Assembly (NCBI RefSeq): GCF_003675875.1
Contig: NZ_RCDI01000003.1
Coordinates: forward strand, 372,001 to 436,000
Origin: Halostella limicola
GTDB taxonomy: Archaea; Halobacteriota; Halobacteria; Halobacteriales; Natronoarchaeaceae
Length of the DNA stretch: 64,000 nt
Direction of reading: 5' to 3'
Below the pieces are notes generated by a model. The model worked only from the letters and a program-made list of their open reading frames with translations. It did no database searches and was not told where the DNA came from. Below are positions 27,728-35,953 of the stretch, in pieces. Numbering within the stretch: the first letter of the stretch is position 1; each line of letters opens with the position of its first letter. The position numbers and the translations under genes were made by a program.

Positions 27728-28438
27728 TCACTCCTGCCGGTCGGTCGACTGCGCGGACTCCCGTCGCCACGGCGGCGGGAGCAGGTCCCGGATCGATCGC
27801 CGTACGTAGTCCGGCTCCTCGCCGCTCGGCGTGCTCCCGTCGGTCTCGGACGCGATCCACGCCGATTCGACGCCGCTGGCCGCCGCGCCGGCGACGTCCG
27901 CGCGGGGCGATGTCCCCACGTGGACCGTCTCGGCCGGCGACGCGTCCAGGGCCGCCATCGCCACTTCGAACGGTTCGGGGTCGGGCTTCGGCGCGGTCTC
28001 GTACCCCGCCAGCACCGTCGCGTCGAACACCGATCGGAGCCGCAAGGCGTCTATCTTCGGCGACTGCGTGTCCGGCCCCCCGTTGGTCACCAGCCCGAGG
28101 TCGTACCGGTCGGCGAGCGCGTCGAGCGCCTTCCCCGCGCCGGGCAGGAGGCGCACGTCGGTGTAGTCCCGCGTCACCTCGTAGGCGTCCGCGACGAGCC
28201 GCCCGAGATCCGGGCTCCGTCCCTTCCGGCGGGCCAGCCGCTCGAAGCAGGTCGTCCGCCGGTCGACGACGCTGCCCGTCCCGCCGATCTCCCGGGCCTC
28301 CCGCCGGTACTCCTCGACGGTGAAGAACGGGTCGACCCCGACCCTGTCGAAGGCGGTCGCGAGGACCTCCCTCGACGGGCGGCGCTGTTCGCACAGCGTC
28401 CCGTCGAGGCCGAACAGAACCGCGGTGACGCCGGTCAT
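27728..28438 (-). CDS. HAD-family protein lacking the nucleophile Asp
   Basis: 236-residue haloacid-dehalogenase-fold protein with a type-I helical cap. The first motif reads FGLDGTL: the usual nucleophile Asp is Gly10, while the acid/base Asp12 remains. Motif II is TNGG (near 118), motif III Lys lies in APKPDPEPF (near 150), and motif IV is reduced to HVGTSPRADVAGA, where a second Asp is also replaced (VGDS to VGTS). Without the nucleophile, normal phosphatase chemistry should fail, so it may be non-enzymatic or inactive. The reading frame is intact, so it is not an obvious pseudogene. Confidence 0.88.
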   Translation of the reverse strand: MTGVTAVLFGLDGTLCEQRRPSREVLATAFDRVGVDPFFTVEEYRREAREIGGTGSVVDRRTTCFERLARRKGRSPDLGRLVADAYEVTRDYTDVRLLPGAGKALDALADRYDLGLVTNGGPDTQSPKIDALRLRSVFDATVLAGYETAPKPDPEPFEVAMAALDASPAETVHVGTSPRADVAGAAASGVESAWIASETDGSTPSGEEPDYVRRSIRDLLPPPWRRESAQSTDRQE

Positions 28439-28550
28439 GTCAGTTCGTTCCGAACGATCGGGAAATAAACTATTGGTGAATCGCAGCGGAAACGCCTCGA
28501 TCGTTTGAACGGCGACCAGCTATATGCCGTCGCCGCTCCAAACGGGGCCC

Positions 28551-28766
28551 GTGACGGACAGACCGGCGCGGACCGCGATCGCGAGCGCCCTCGGCAACTG
28601 GCGGCGCCACGCCGTCGCGGCGCTGCTGGTCGCCGCTGCCTTCGGCTGCGCCGCCCTGCTCGCCTCCCGGACGGCGACCTACGGCGCGTTCCTCGTGGCG
28701 TTCGCCGTGTGGATGGGCTGGTTCGTCCTCACTGCAGTGGACGTGATCCGCGAGGCGGAGTTCTGA
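28551..28766 (+). CDS. Small two-helix membrane protein
   Basis: About 71 residues from GTG 28551 (MTDRPARTAIASALGNW); a longer form would use ATG 28524. The GTG is favoured because a TATA-like AGCTATAT at 28518-28525 overlaps the ATG and would place the transcript start at the GTG (leaderless). Two hydrophobic segments (about 21-40 and 45-63) are followed by the acidic end VIREAEF. Conserved-looking haloarchaeal small protein of unknown role, convergent with the SMR transporter gene. Confidence 0.65.
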   Translation: MTDRPARTAIASALGNWRRHAVAALLVAAAFGCAALLASRTATYGAFLVAFAVWMGWFVLTAVDVIREAEF

Positions 28767-28789
28767 GCCGCGCGGACCGTCGTCGCGGA

Positions 28790-29113
28790 TCAGTGCGTCC
28801 CGGAGACCGAATGCAGGCCGACGATGCCGACCACGATGACGCCCACGAACGCCAGTCGGGCGAGGTCGGCGGGCTCGTCGAAGAGGACGATGCCGAGCGC
28901 GGCGGTGCCGACCGCGCCGATGCCCGTCCAGACGGCGTACGCGGTCCCCACGGGCAGGGTTTCGACTGCCTTCGCCAGCAACACCATGCTGATGGCGAGG
29001 GCCGCGACGGTCCCCGCGGTCGGGAGGGGGTTCGACAGTCCGTCGGAGTACTCCAGCCCGACGGCCCACGCTATCTCGAACAGTCCGGCGACGATCAGCA
29101 GGTACCAGGACAT
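28790..29113 (-). CDS. SMR-family multidrug/quaternary ammonium transporter
   Basis: 107 residues with four transmembrane helices. The conserved membrane-embedded Glu is present in the first helix (VAGLFEIAWAVGLEYSDG, E13), followed by KAVETLPVGTAYAVWTGIGAVGTA, the signature of the EmrE/SugE/QacE family. Works as a small homodimeric or paired antiporter exporting cationic compounds in exchange for protons. The helix-1 pattern FEIAWAVGLK/E is closer to the guanidinium-exporter (SugE/Gdx) branch than to EmrE. Start ATG 29113. Confidence 0.9.
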   Translation of the reverse strand: MSWYLLIVAGLFEIAWAVGLEYSDGLSNPLPTAGTVAALAISMVLLAKAVETLPVGTAYAVWTGIGAVGTAALGIVLFDEPADLARLAFVGVIVVGIVGLHSVSGTH

Positions 29114-29161
29114 ATAGCGGGAACCGACCGCCGGAGGCATGACGGTTTCGCCGCGGGCCGA

Positions 29162-29326
29162 CTACCGTCGCCACTCGTAGAACCACCAGCTCAGCCCCCA
29201 CAGCAACAGCCCGGCGCCGAGCGCGGACGAGAGCGGCTCGGGGACGATAAACAGGACGAAGCCGACCACGATCAGCACCGACGGTTCGATCTCGTTCCAG
29301 TACTCGGCGAAGGTTGGACGCGCCAT
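29162..29326 (-). CDS. 54-residue conserved membrane protein
   Basis: Short gene, starting MARPTFAEYWNEIEPS and ending SWWFYEWRR. Two hydrophobic segments (about 17-30 and 34-47) are separated by a Pro-Glu-Pro turn (FIVPEPLSSALGAG). The intact frame, ATG start, Trp-rich helix end and position 48 bp ahead of the SMR gene on the same strand support it as real. It may be co-transcribed with the SMR transporter. Function unknown. Confidence 0.6.
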   Translation of the reverse strand: MARPTFAEYWNEIEPSVLIVVGFVLFIVPEPLSSALGAGLLLWGLSWWFYEWRR

Positions 29327-29366
29327 GCGGGACGTACGGCGGCTACCGCCATAGCGGTACGCCCCA

Positions 29367-29846
29367 TCAGAACTCGACGCCGAGGTCCACCTCGTACCGC
29401 AGCAGCGACTCGCCGTCGTCGCTCAGGACGAACTCGCCCACGAACGTCTCGCCGGCGAGGAGGTGCGGGAACCAGATCCGGTCGTCGACCCACATCTCCC
29501 CGTACGGCGGGTCGTCCGCGGGGTGCCACTCGGGGACCGCCTCTTCGGTCGCGACCGGCTCGCCGTCGACGCCGTCGGCGGCGAACGCGTGGACGCGCAT
29601 CGAGTCGTCGTCCGGGTCGCCGTCGCGGAAGTGGAAGCCGAACTCGCCGCGCTTCTCCACCCCCGTCGGGTCGACGCGGAGCTCCTCCCGGACTTCCCGC
29701 CGGGCGGCCTCCGCTGGCGTCTCCCCGGGTTCGACCTTCCCGCCGGGGCCGACGAGCTTCCCCTCGCCGACGCCGCGTTGCTTGCGGATGAGGAGGAGTT
29801 CGCCGTCGACGACCGGGTGACACAGCGTCGCCTCCTCCACCGTCAC
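29367..29846 (-). CDS. Nudix hydrolase (MutT-like)
   Basis: 159 residues from GTG 29846 (MTVEEATLCHPV). The Nudix box is complete: GGKVEPGETPAEAARREV followed by REELRV (about residues 36-59), with catalytic Glu residues in REEL. Before it, LLIRKQRGVGEGKLVGPGG and, after it, FHFRDGDPDDDSM resemble 8-oxo-dGTP diphosphatases of the MTH1/MutT type, which clean oxidised nucleotides. Substrate remains inferred. Upstream sequence in the same frame is arginine-rich and not conserved-looking, so it was excluded. Confidence 0.87.
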   Translation of the reverse strand: MTVEEATLCHPVVDGELLLIRKQRGVGEGKLVGPGGKVEPGETPAEAARREVREELRVDPTGVEKRGEFGFHFRDGDPDDDSMRVHAFAADGVDGEPVATEEAVPEWHPADDPPYGEMWVDDRIWFPHLLAGETFVGEFVLSDDGESLLRYEVDLGVEF

Positions 29847-30057
29847 GCTCGGACCCCCTCCTGACTCGCCTTCGGTCGGACCGTCCGTTCCGTCGCGCCG
29901 CCCGGCCCTCTCGCGCGGGCGGTCAGTTGGTCGATCGCGTCGGCCATCGCGTCGTCCCGACGGCCATCGCCGCCAAAGCGTTTTCGCCGGGCGCGGCGGT
30001 CGGGATGGTCGGGGCGTCGTCAAAAGGGTAAAACGTCCGAGCGCCCAAGGGTCGACC

Positions 30058-30264
30058 ATGTCCGAGAGCCGCACCATCGACGTCACGGGGATGTCCTGCA
30101 ACGGCTGCGAACAGAACGTCGAGGACGCGCTGGAGGCCCTCGACGGCGTCCGGAGCGCCGAGGCGAACCACGAGGGCGGCACCGTCGAGGTCGTCGCCGA
30201 CGACGTGAGCGACGACGACCTCGCGAACGCGGTGCGCGACGCCGGCTACGAGGTCGTCGCCTAG
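30058..30264 (+). CDS. Heavy-metal-associated (HMA) domain protein, copper chaperone-like
   Basis: 68-residue single HMA domain with the metal-binding GMSCNGCEQN motif (Cys14 and Cys17). The beta-alpha-beta-beta-alpha-beta length is exact for CopZ/Atx1-type metallochaperones that carry Cu(I) to a P-type ATPase. No copper ATPase is in the window. Start ATG 30058. Upstream 29847-30057 contains no other gene that can be supported. Confidence 0.88.
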   Translation: MSESRTIDVTGMSCNGCEQNVEDALEALDGVRSAEANHEGGTVEVVADDVSDDDLANAVRDAGYEVVA

Positions 30265-30367
30265 ACGACCCGTCGCGGGCGGTCGTTTCTCTCACAGTCA
30301 CAGGCGGTCGCTTCTCTACGTTCGCCCGCGCCGCGGGCTCGTCGGCGCCCTAGATACGTCGTGACAA

Positions 30368-30375
30368 GGTTTATT
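30368..30375 (+). promoter_or_regulatory. TATA box giving a leaderless RHH transcript
   Basis: TTTATTTG after ACAAGG, centred about 27 nt upstream of the ATG at 30400, so transcription should begin at or within two bases of the start codon. Confidence 0.5.
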
Positions 30376-30399
30376 TGACGGTGCTTTGAATAGTGTTGC

Positions 30400-30819
30400 A
30401 TGGTTAAGAGCACCGTTCGATTTCCTGAGGCGGTCGTCGAGGAAATCGAAGCACTCGTCGACGAGGGCGTCGTGGAGAGCAAATCGGAGTTCTACCGCTT
30501 CTGCTCGGAGTACGTCCTCGCCCAGCGGCTGGACGATTACGAGCCGCGGACCCTCGACTTCGACGACCTGAAGGCGGAGCTCATCGAGGACTCCGTCGGC
30601 CGGGACGAGGAGAGCATCTCCTTCCTCGAATCCCTCCTGTTCGTCCGGAAGCAGGCGCTGCGCGGGAACGTCCGCGATGCGGAGGACTTCATCGACCACC
30701 ACTACGACCCCGTCGACAGGGACGCGGTGCTGCTCGAAGAGCTCCTCTCCTTTTACCGCGAGTCGGACTCGGAGTCGTCGGCGACGCCGCGGCGGTCCGT
30801 GCAATCCGAACAGCGCTGA
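30400..30819 (+). CDS. Ribbon-helix-helix (CopG/MetJ-like) DNA-binding regulator
   Basis: 139 residues. The N-terminal ribbon-helix-helix domain is clear: MVKSTVRFPEAVVEEIEALV then SKSEFYRFCSEYVL (residues 1-45). The acidic C-terminal part (about 50-125) is helical and ends in a Ser/Arg-rich tail. It resembles the longer haloarchaeal RHH regulators of the CdrL kind linked to cell-division gene control, but that identity is not proven here and no division gene is nearby. The transcript looks leaderless. Convergent with the TRIC-like channel gene. Confidence 0.82.
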   Translation: MVKSTVRFPEAVVEEIEALVDEGVVESKSEFYRFCSEYVLAQRLDDYEPRTLDFDDLKAELIEDSVGRDEESISFLESLLFVRKQALRGNVRDAEDFIDHHYDPVDRDAVLLEELLSFYRESDSESSATPRRSVQSEQR

Positions 30820-30846
30820 CCGTTCCGCCCGCTATCTCCGCCCGCG

Positions 30847-31521
30847 CTACCCGTCGTCGCCGAGCTCCTCGCCCGTCGGTTCGAACGCCCGCGCCGTCGG
30901 CAGCGTCCACCCGCGGGCGACGGCGGCCATCCGCGTCCCGACCGTCACGGCGGCGCAGGCGGCAGCGGCGACGCCCTCCGCGCCGGCGACGGCCGTCACT
31001 CCCCAGTACGCGGTCCCGCCGAGCACCGCGGGGCTCGCGTAGAAGTCCTCGAACAGCACGAACGGCGAGCGGTCGAGGAGGACGTCGGCGCACGCGCCGC
31101 CCCCGACCGCGTTGATCGTCGCGATCGCGACGACGCCGAACGCCGAGACGCCGGCGTCGGTCGCGACGATCGCTCCGGCCGTGGCGAACGCGGCGAGCCC
31201 GACGGCGTCGGCGACCAGCGTGAGTGGGTGGTCGTCCGGCGAGTCGAGCGCGACGCTCGCCCCGACGGCCAGCCCCACGCCTAGCATCCCGAGGCTGATC
31301 TCGCCCATCGACCTGAGCGCGAGCGGCACGCGGTTCACGAGGACGTCCCGCGTGGCCCCGCCGGCGAACGCCGTGACGAGGCCGACGACGGCGATCCCGA
31401 ACAGGTCGAACTCCTCGCGTATCGCCTTGGTCGACCCGACGAGGGCGAACGCGACCAGTCCGATCGTGTTCATCACTGCGAACGGGTCGGCGAGCAGCGC
31501 TCCGACGAACTCCGGTACCAC
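30847..31521 (-). CDS. TRIC/YadS-family membrane channel (UPF0126)
   Basis: 224 residues with seven hydrophobic helices in the typical two-fold repeat. Glycine-rich signatures VTAFAGGATRDVLVN (near residue 50) and INAVGGGACADVLLD (near 135) mark the two pseudo-symmetric units found in prokaryotic trimeric intracellular cation channels. The GTG at 31521 is used as start; an ATG at 31473 would truncate helix one. C-terminal tail is soluble. Likely a potassium-permeable channel or glycine-type transporter; ion specificity is unknown. Confidence 0.85.
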   Translation of the reverse strand: MVPEFVGALLADPFAVMNTIGLVAFALVGSTKAIREEFDLFGIAVVGLVTAFAGGATRDVLVNRVPLALRSMGEISLGMLGVGLAVGASVALDSPDDHPLTLVADAVGLAAFATAGAIVATDAGVSAFGVVAIATINAVGGGACADVLLDRSPFVLFEDFYASPAVLGGTAYWGVTAVAGAEGVAAAACAAVTVGTRMAAVARGWTLPTARAFEPTGEELGDDG

Positions 31522-31587
31522 TGCCCTCGGCTACCGGACTGAGCGTATTGAGCGCTACGCATCGCCACTGCGTCGCTCCCGGCGCCG

Positions 31588-33630
31588 TCAGACGAACGGG
31601 TAGAAGAGGTCCTCGTCGCCCCGCCAGTGGACGGTACCGTCGAACGTCGGCACGAGGTTCTCGGTCTCGATCAGCTCCCGCAGTTCGGGCCCGGTCGCCG
31701 CGAACCGGGAGGGGGCGGCGCAGAACCGCGCCGGGAGGTCCCGCAGCTCCGGCCGCCAGACGAACCCCGCTTCGGGGATGTACGGGTACGCCTCCACGTC
31801 GAACAGGTTGTCGTCGATCGGTTCGACGGTCGCCGGGGTGCAGTAGAGCGTGACGTTCCGCACCAGCTGCTGGAACCCGTCGCCGACGGCTCGCAGTCCG
31901 GCGCCGTCGGCCGGATCGGACTCCCCGGCGGCGACCGCGTACCGACGTGCCTGGTCGACCGTGAACCCCCTGGCGAAGAGGCCGAGGAGCCGCTCGCGCA
32001 CCGCCGGCGCGAGCGGCCGGTCGCCGTCGAGCGCGAACCCGCCGACGCTCCCGCTTCGCACGCAGTCGAAGCCCGTCTCGACCGAGCCGGGGCCGTCGAG
32101 GAAGAACAGCCGGGCGTTCGACGCTTCGAGGCGGTCAGGCCGCAGACGGCCGTCCGGGCAGTCGAGCCCGCCCGCGCAGTCGCCGACGAAGTGGACGAAG
32201 TCGGCCCCGCGCTCGAACAGCGCGGCGAGGTCCGCCCGGGGGACCGCGTCGCGCGTCTCGACCTCGACGGAGTCGGGCCCGTGGCGCCGGAAGAGCGCCG
32301 CCGCGCCGTCGCGGACCGAGCGCCGCGACGGGTCGTTGCAGACGACGACCACCCGCCCGGTGCCGTCGCTCCGGTCGAGGTAGGCGGAGGCGTGCTCGTA
32401 CGCCGCCGGGATCGGCCGGAACCAGTCCGCCACCGGTTCCGACTCCGCGTCGTCCGCCATCCAGGCGATCGCGCTCCCGTGCGGGGCGCCGGTCGCGAGC
32501 CGGTCGGGGAGGAGGTCCGCGACCTCGCCGGCCGCGGCCGCCCCGTCCGTCCCGCGTCCCCGATCCGAGTCCGGATGGAGGATCACGGGCAGGTACCGGA
32601 GCAGGTACGGGAGCGCCGTCGCGTTCTCCGGGGTCGGCTCGACGTAGCTCACGAAGTGCCACTCGGGCAGCGCCGGGCTGATGCGGCCGAAGTCGACGTC
32701 CAGGTACGCCCGTAGCCGCTCGACGTCCGAGTAGTCGTCGCACCGCGCGGTGTCGAGGTCCACCAGGGAGAGCAGGTCGGACTGCTCCGGCGACGCGGTC
32801 GCGTTCCGGTCGTACTGCACGAGGCTGTCGAGGAGGAACACCCGCCTGAGCAGCGTCGCGGCGTCGTACCGGAACTCCGGGGGCGGCGCGAGCGAGTGTC
32901 TGAAGTCCGTTCCCGGCGAGTACAGTAGCGGGTCTCCCGCTCCGACCTCGACCCGCGCGCCGAGGTAGTACGCGAGCGGCGCGACGTGAAACAGCGCGTC
33001 CATCCTGTCAGGGACCCGGACGACGAGGTCCGTCTCCGGCACGAAGTCCGTGACGGCCGCGGGGACGTCGATCTCGTCGCCGAAGGCGATCCGCGGCGGG
33101 TGCCGCCTGAACTCGTCCATGGCTCGCGCGGAGTCGGTCCGCTGCAGCGCGGCGGAGAAGTTCGTGACGGCGGCGGCGAGTCCCCGCGTCGTCGGCGGGA
33201 CGGTGATCGTCTGCCGCGGGACCCGAATGAAGCTCAGGAACCCGATCGAGACGCGCTCCGGCTGCTCGAACGACAGCGAGACCTCGTCGTCGTCCGTCGT
33301 CGTGACCGTCGCTGGACCCTCGAACCGCACCGTGATACGGATCGGCGGCTCCACGCGAAGCTGGTAGTTCCCCCGGGACAGCTGGTGCTCACCCTTCGAA
33401 TCGAGGACTGTCCGGTTCGCCAGCGTCCCGTCGGCGTCGACCTCGGCCAGCTGCGGGTACTTCGACGGCAACGTCAGTTCGGTCACCCGCCCTCCGACTG
33501 CCGCGTCGATCTGCTGCGGGAACGAGTGCGTCCGCCCGACTTCGTCCCAGCCGACGGTCTCTACCTCCGCGGCGTTGTTCCGGCGGTCGACCGCGCGGAC
33601 GGTCGCGTCGACCACCTCCACCTCGATCAC
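31588..33630 (-). CDS. CHAT-like protein with lost catalytic residues
   Basis: 680 residues. The N-terminal beta-rich half (1-200) is unlike known enzymes; the middle is helical and the C-terminal part (about 390-610) follows the CHAT (caspase HetF-associated with TPR) pattern: GADFVHFVGDCAGGLDCPDGR, then ARLFFLDGPGSVETG, then SGSVGGFAL and a helix bundle. In active CHAT proteases the first motif is HxxGH and the second ends in a Cys; here they are H480-F-V-G-D484 and D-G-P514-G-S, so both catalytic residues are replaced. GTG start 33630 overlaps the kinase stop (GTGA), so the two proteins are co-translated. Confidence 0.75.
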   Translation of the reverse strand: MIEVEVVDATVRAVDRRNNAAEVETVGWDEVGRTHSFPQQIDAAVGGRVTELTLPSKYPQLAEVDADGTLANRTVLDSKGEHQLSRGNYQLRVEPPIRITVRFEGPATVTTTDDDEVSLSFEQPERVSIGFLSFIRVPRQTITVPPTTRGLAAAVTNFSAALQRTDSARAMDEFRRHPPRIAFGDEIDVPAAVTDFVPETDLVVRVPDRMDALFHVAPLAYYLGARVEVGAGDPLLYSPGTDFRHSLAPPPEFRYDAATLLRRVFLLDSLVQYDRNATASPEQSDLLSLVDLDTARCDDYSDVERLRAYLDVDFGRISPALPEWHFVSYVEPTPENATALPYLLRYLPVILHPDSDRGRGTDGAAAAGEVADLLPDRLATGAPHGSAIAWMADDAESEPVADWFRPIPAAYEHASAYLDRSDGTGRVVVVCNDPSRRSVRDGAAALFRRHGPDSVEVETRDAVPRADLAALFERGADFVHFVGDCAGGLDCPDGRLRPDRLEASNARLFFLDGPGSVETGFDCVRSGSVGGFALDGDRPLAPAVRERLLGLFARGFTVDQARRYAVAAGESDPADGAGLRAVGDGFQQLVRNVTLYCTPATVEPIDDNLFDVEAYPYIPEAGFVWRPELRDLPARFCAAPSRFAATGPELRELIETENLVPTFDGTVHWRGDEDLFYPFV

Positions 33631-35876
33631 GTCGCCTTACCTCCGTTCGCGTCCGTGTACACCTCGAACCGCGCGCCGCCGTCCGCGGCGTCCGCCACTT
33701 CGACCGTCCAGCCGTGGCCGGCGGCGATCTCGGAGACGATGGCGAGGCCGAAGCCGGTTCCGCCCCGGTCTTTCGCCGTCGAGACGCCCATCTCCGTCAC
33801 CTCGTCTTTCATGTCGTCGGGGACGCCCGGGCCGTCGTCGGCGACGTAGAACCCGTCCTCGAACGCGCCGACGCGAACCGACACGTCGTCGCCTCCGTGG
33901 AACGCGGCGTTCCGGAACAGGTTCTCGAACAGCTGCTGGAGCCGCTCGGCGTCGCCCTCGACCGTCGGCAGGTCCCCGATCGACACCGTCGCGTCCGCGG
34001 TGTCGGCGCTCTCCCACGACGCCTCGGCGACGGCGGCGAGGTCCACCGGGTCGACCTCGCCGACGGCCTCGCCCTCCCGGGCGAGCGTGAGGATGTCCTC
34101 TATCATGCGGCTCATCCGCTCGTGCTCCTCCTCGACCACCGCCAGGTGCTCGTCGTTTCCGGTCTCGCGCGCCAGTTCGAGGTAGCCGCTCGCGCTCGAC
34201 AGCGGGTTCCGGAGGTCGTGGCTGACGACCGACGCGAACGCGTCGAGCCGGTCGTTCTGACGCTCCAGTTCGCGCTCCCGCTCGACGAGCTCGCCGATGT
34301 CGGTGTAGATGATGTACCCGCGCTGCCTGTCGTCGCCGCTGGAGACGGGGACGCTCCGGAGGAGAAACGGCGCGGGGCCGTCGACAGTCAGCCGCTCGAC
34401 CTCCCTGTCGAGGTGCTCCCCGTTCCGGATGGACGCGTACAGCTCCCGTGCCTCGTCCCGGTCGTCGTTCCGAACGAGCAGGTCCAGCGCGGACTCGCCG
34501 ACGGCGTCGTCCGGTTCGTACCCGAACAGACGGACGAACGCGGAGTTGACGCGCTCGATCCGCGGCTCCCCGTCGGCGAAGACGTACTGGATCGCCGCGT
34601 CGGGGATGTTCTGAAACAGCGCGGCGAAGCGGTCGCGCTCCCGCGTGACCGTCTGCTCGTACCGCACGCGCTCGACGGCGTGGGTGACGTGGGCGACGAG
34701 GAGTTCGGCGAGCTCCCGGTCGGACTCCGTGTACGCGCCGGGCTCGTCGGACACGGCCTGAAACACTCCGATATCGCCCACGGGGATCGACAGCGCCGAC
34801 CGGAACCGCGAGTCGGTCGGCGCCGCCTCCGACGCCTTCCGGACGTCCTCGACGAGGACGGTTCGGCCCTCGCGGTACGTCCGGCCGATGACGCCCTCGT
34901 CGACGCCGAGTCGCTCGTTCAGCGACTGCGGCCGGTCGGCGGTCGCCGCGAGCGGGACGAACTCCCCGTCGACGGGCTCCGCGACGACGCAGGCGTCGAA
35001 CTCGAGGACGTTGTTGGCGCTCTCGATCGCGATCTCGTAGATCTCTGACTCGCGGTCCGTCGCCTCGAGCACCGAGGCGACGTCGTGCAGGCGCTCGACC
35101 TTCTCGTCGATGCCGCCGTCCACCTCGCCCAGCAGGGCCGCGCCGTCGCCCGCGTCGAACACCGTCGCGCTCCCCGCCGGACGATACCGGACCTTACCGT
35201 ACTCGTCCGTTCCCTCGGCCGGCATCGTCTCTACCTCGCAGAGTCGGTTCTCGACCGCGAGCGTCGTCGAGCGGCGTTCGCCCCCGAGCGCGGCCTCGTA
35301 GAGCGCCTGCAGGTGTGCGGTTACGGCGGGGTCGAACGGGGCGTCGTCCACGCGCGAGCCCTCCAGGTCCGCCGGGTCGACGCCCCCGTCTTCCCAGCCG
35401 CCGACGACCGCCGCGTGCCGGCGATCGGCGTCGAACAGCGCGACTATCGCCGGGCGGTCGCCGACCGCGAAGTCGAGCGCCGACTGGTACGCCGACCGCA
35501 TCTCGGTCTCCGCGGCGTCGACGGCGGCGTCGACCCGTCGCGCCAGCAGCGGCGCCCAGTCGTCCACTGCGCCCCGCATCTGGACGCAGTCCGTCGCCCC
35601 CGCCTCCAGCACAGCGGCCGGTGTCGGCCCGTCGTCAGCCGTGAGCGCGACGAGCGGGACACCGGGTAGGGCCGCGCTCGCGGCGGCGATGTCGTCGAGC
35701 GGCCGCTCTCCAGTGGTGTGAGAGACGACGCAGTCGATCGAGGGTTCCCGCGGTCCCGCCGCGGTCGTCGCGTCCCGCTCGACGACGACCGTCGCCCCGT
35801 CCTGGGACAGCGCGTCGGCTATCCGCGACGCGTCCCCGTCGGCGAAGAGCAAAATCGCCCTGTCCTGTGAACTCAT
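33627..35876 (-). CDS. Soluble GAF-PAS sensor histidine kinase
   Basis: 749 residues, no transmembrane helices. An N-terminal receiver-like domain (1-115) has no obvious phospho-acceptor Asp (IDCVVSH where VLLD is usual). A divergent region is followed by GAF (about 275-420), PAS (about 432-535, FQNIPDAAIQYVFADGE), HisKA with H553 in VVSHDLRNPLSS, and HATPase with N box ENLFRNAAFHGG, G1 DDGPGVP and G2 GGTGFGLAIV. Senses a cytoplasmic signal and phosphorylates an unknown partner; no response regulator is nearby. ATG 35876 gives the natural MSSQDRAILLF start. Coupled to the CHAT-like gene. Confidence 0.92.
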   Translation of the reverse strand: MSSQDRAILLFADGDASRIADALSQDGATVVVERDATTAAGPREPSIDCVVSHTTGERPLDDIAAASAALPGVPLVALTADDGPTPAAVLEAGATDCVQMRGAVDDWAPLLARRVDAAVDAAETEMRSAYQSALDFAVGDRPAIVALFDADRRHAAVVGGWEDGGVDPADLEGSRVDDAPFDPAVTAHLQALYEAALGGERRSTTLAVENRLCEVETMPAEGTDEYGKVRYRPAGSATVFDAGDGAALLGEVDGGIDEKVERLHDVASVLEATDRESEIYEIAIESANNVLEFDACVVAEPVDGEFVPLAATADRPQSLNERLGVDEGVIGRTYREGRTVLVEDVRKASEAAPTDSRFRSALSIPVGDIGVFQAVSDEPGAYTESDRELAELLVAHVTHAVERVRYEQTVTRERDRFAALFQNIPDAAIQYVFADGEPRIERVNSAFVRLFGYEPDDAVGESALDLLVRNDDRDEARELYASIRNGEHLDREVERLTVDGPAPFLLRSVPVSSGDDRQRGYIIYTDIGELVERERELERQNDRLDAFASVVSHDLRNPLSSASGYLELARETGNDEHLAVVEEEHERMSRMIEDILTLAREGEAVGEVDPVDLAAVAEASWESADTADATVSIGDLPTVEGDAERLQQLFENLFRNAAFHGGDDVSVRVGAFEDGFYVADDGPGVPDDMKDEVTEMGVSTAKDRGGTGFGLAIVSEIAAGHGWTVEVADAADGGARFEVYTDANGGKAT

Positions 35877-35953
35877 ACCGGTCTTACTCGACCTATCGTG
35901 CGAGGGAACGTATACCCGTTGCGGCCCCGCGGCAGTGTGCGGCCCCCGGCAGC

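Noticed and set aside
29843-29947. 34-codon ORF ahead of the Nudix gene overlapping its GTG
   Set aside because: The overlap resembles coupling, but the sequence turns Arg/Gly/Pro-rich, has no promoter and no family resemblance. Chance is more likely.
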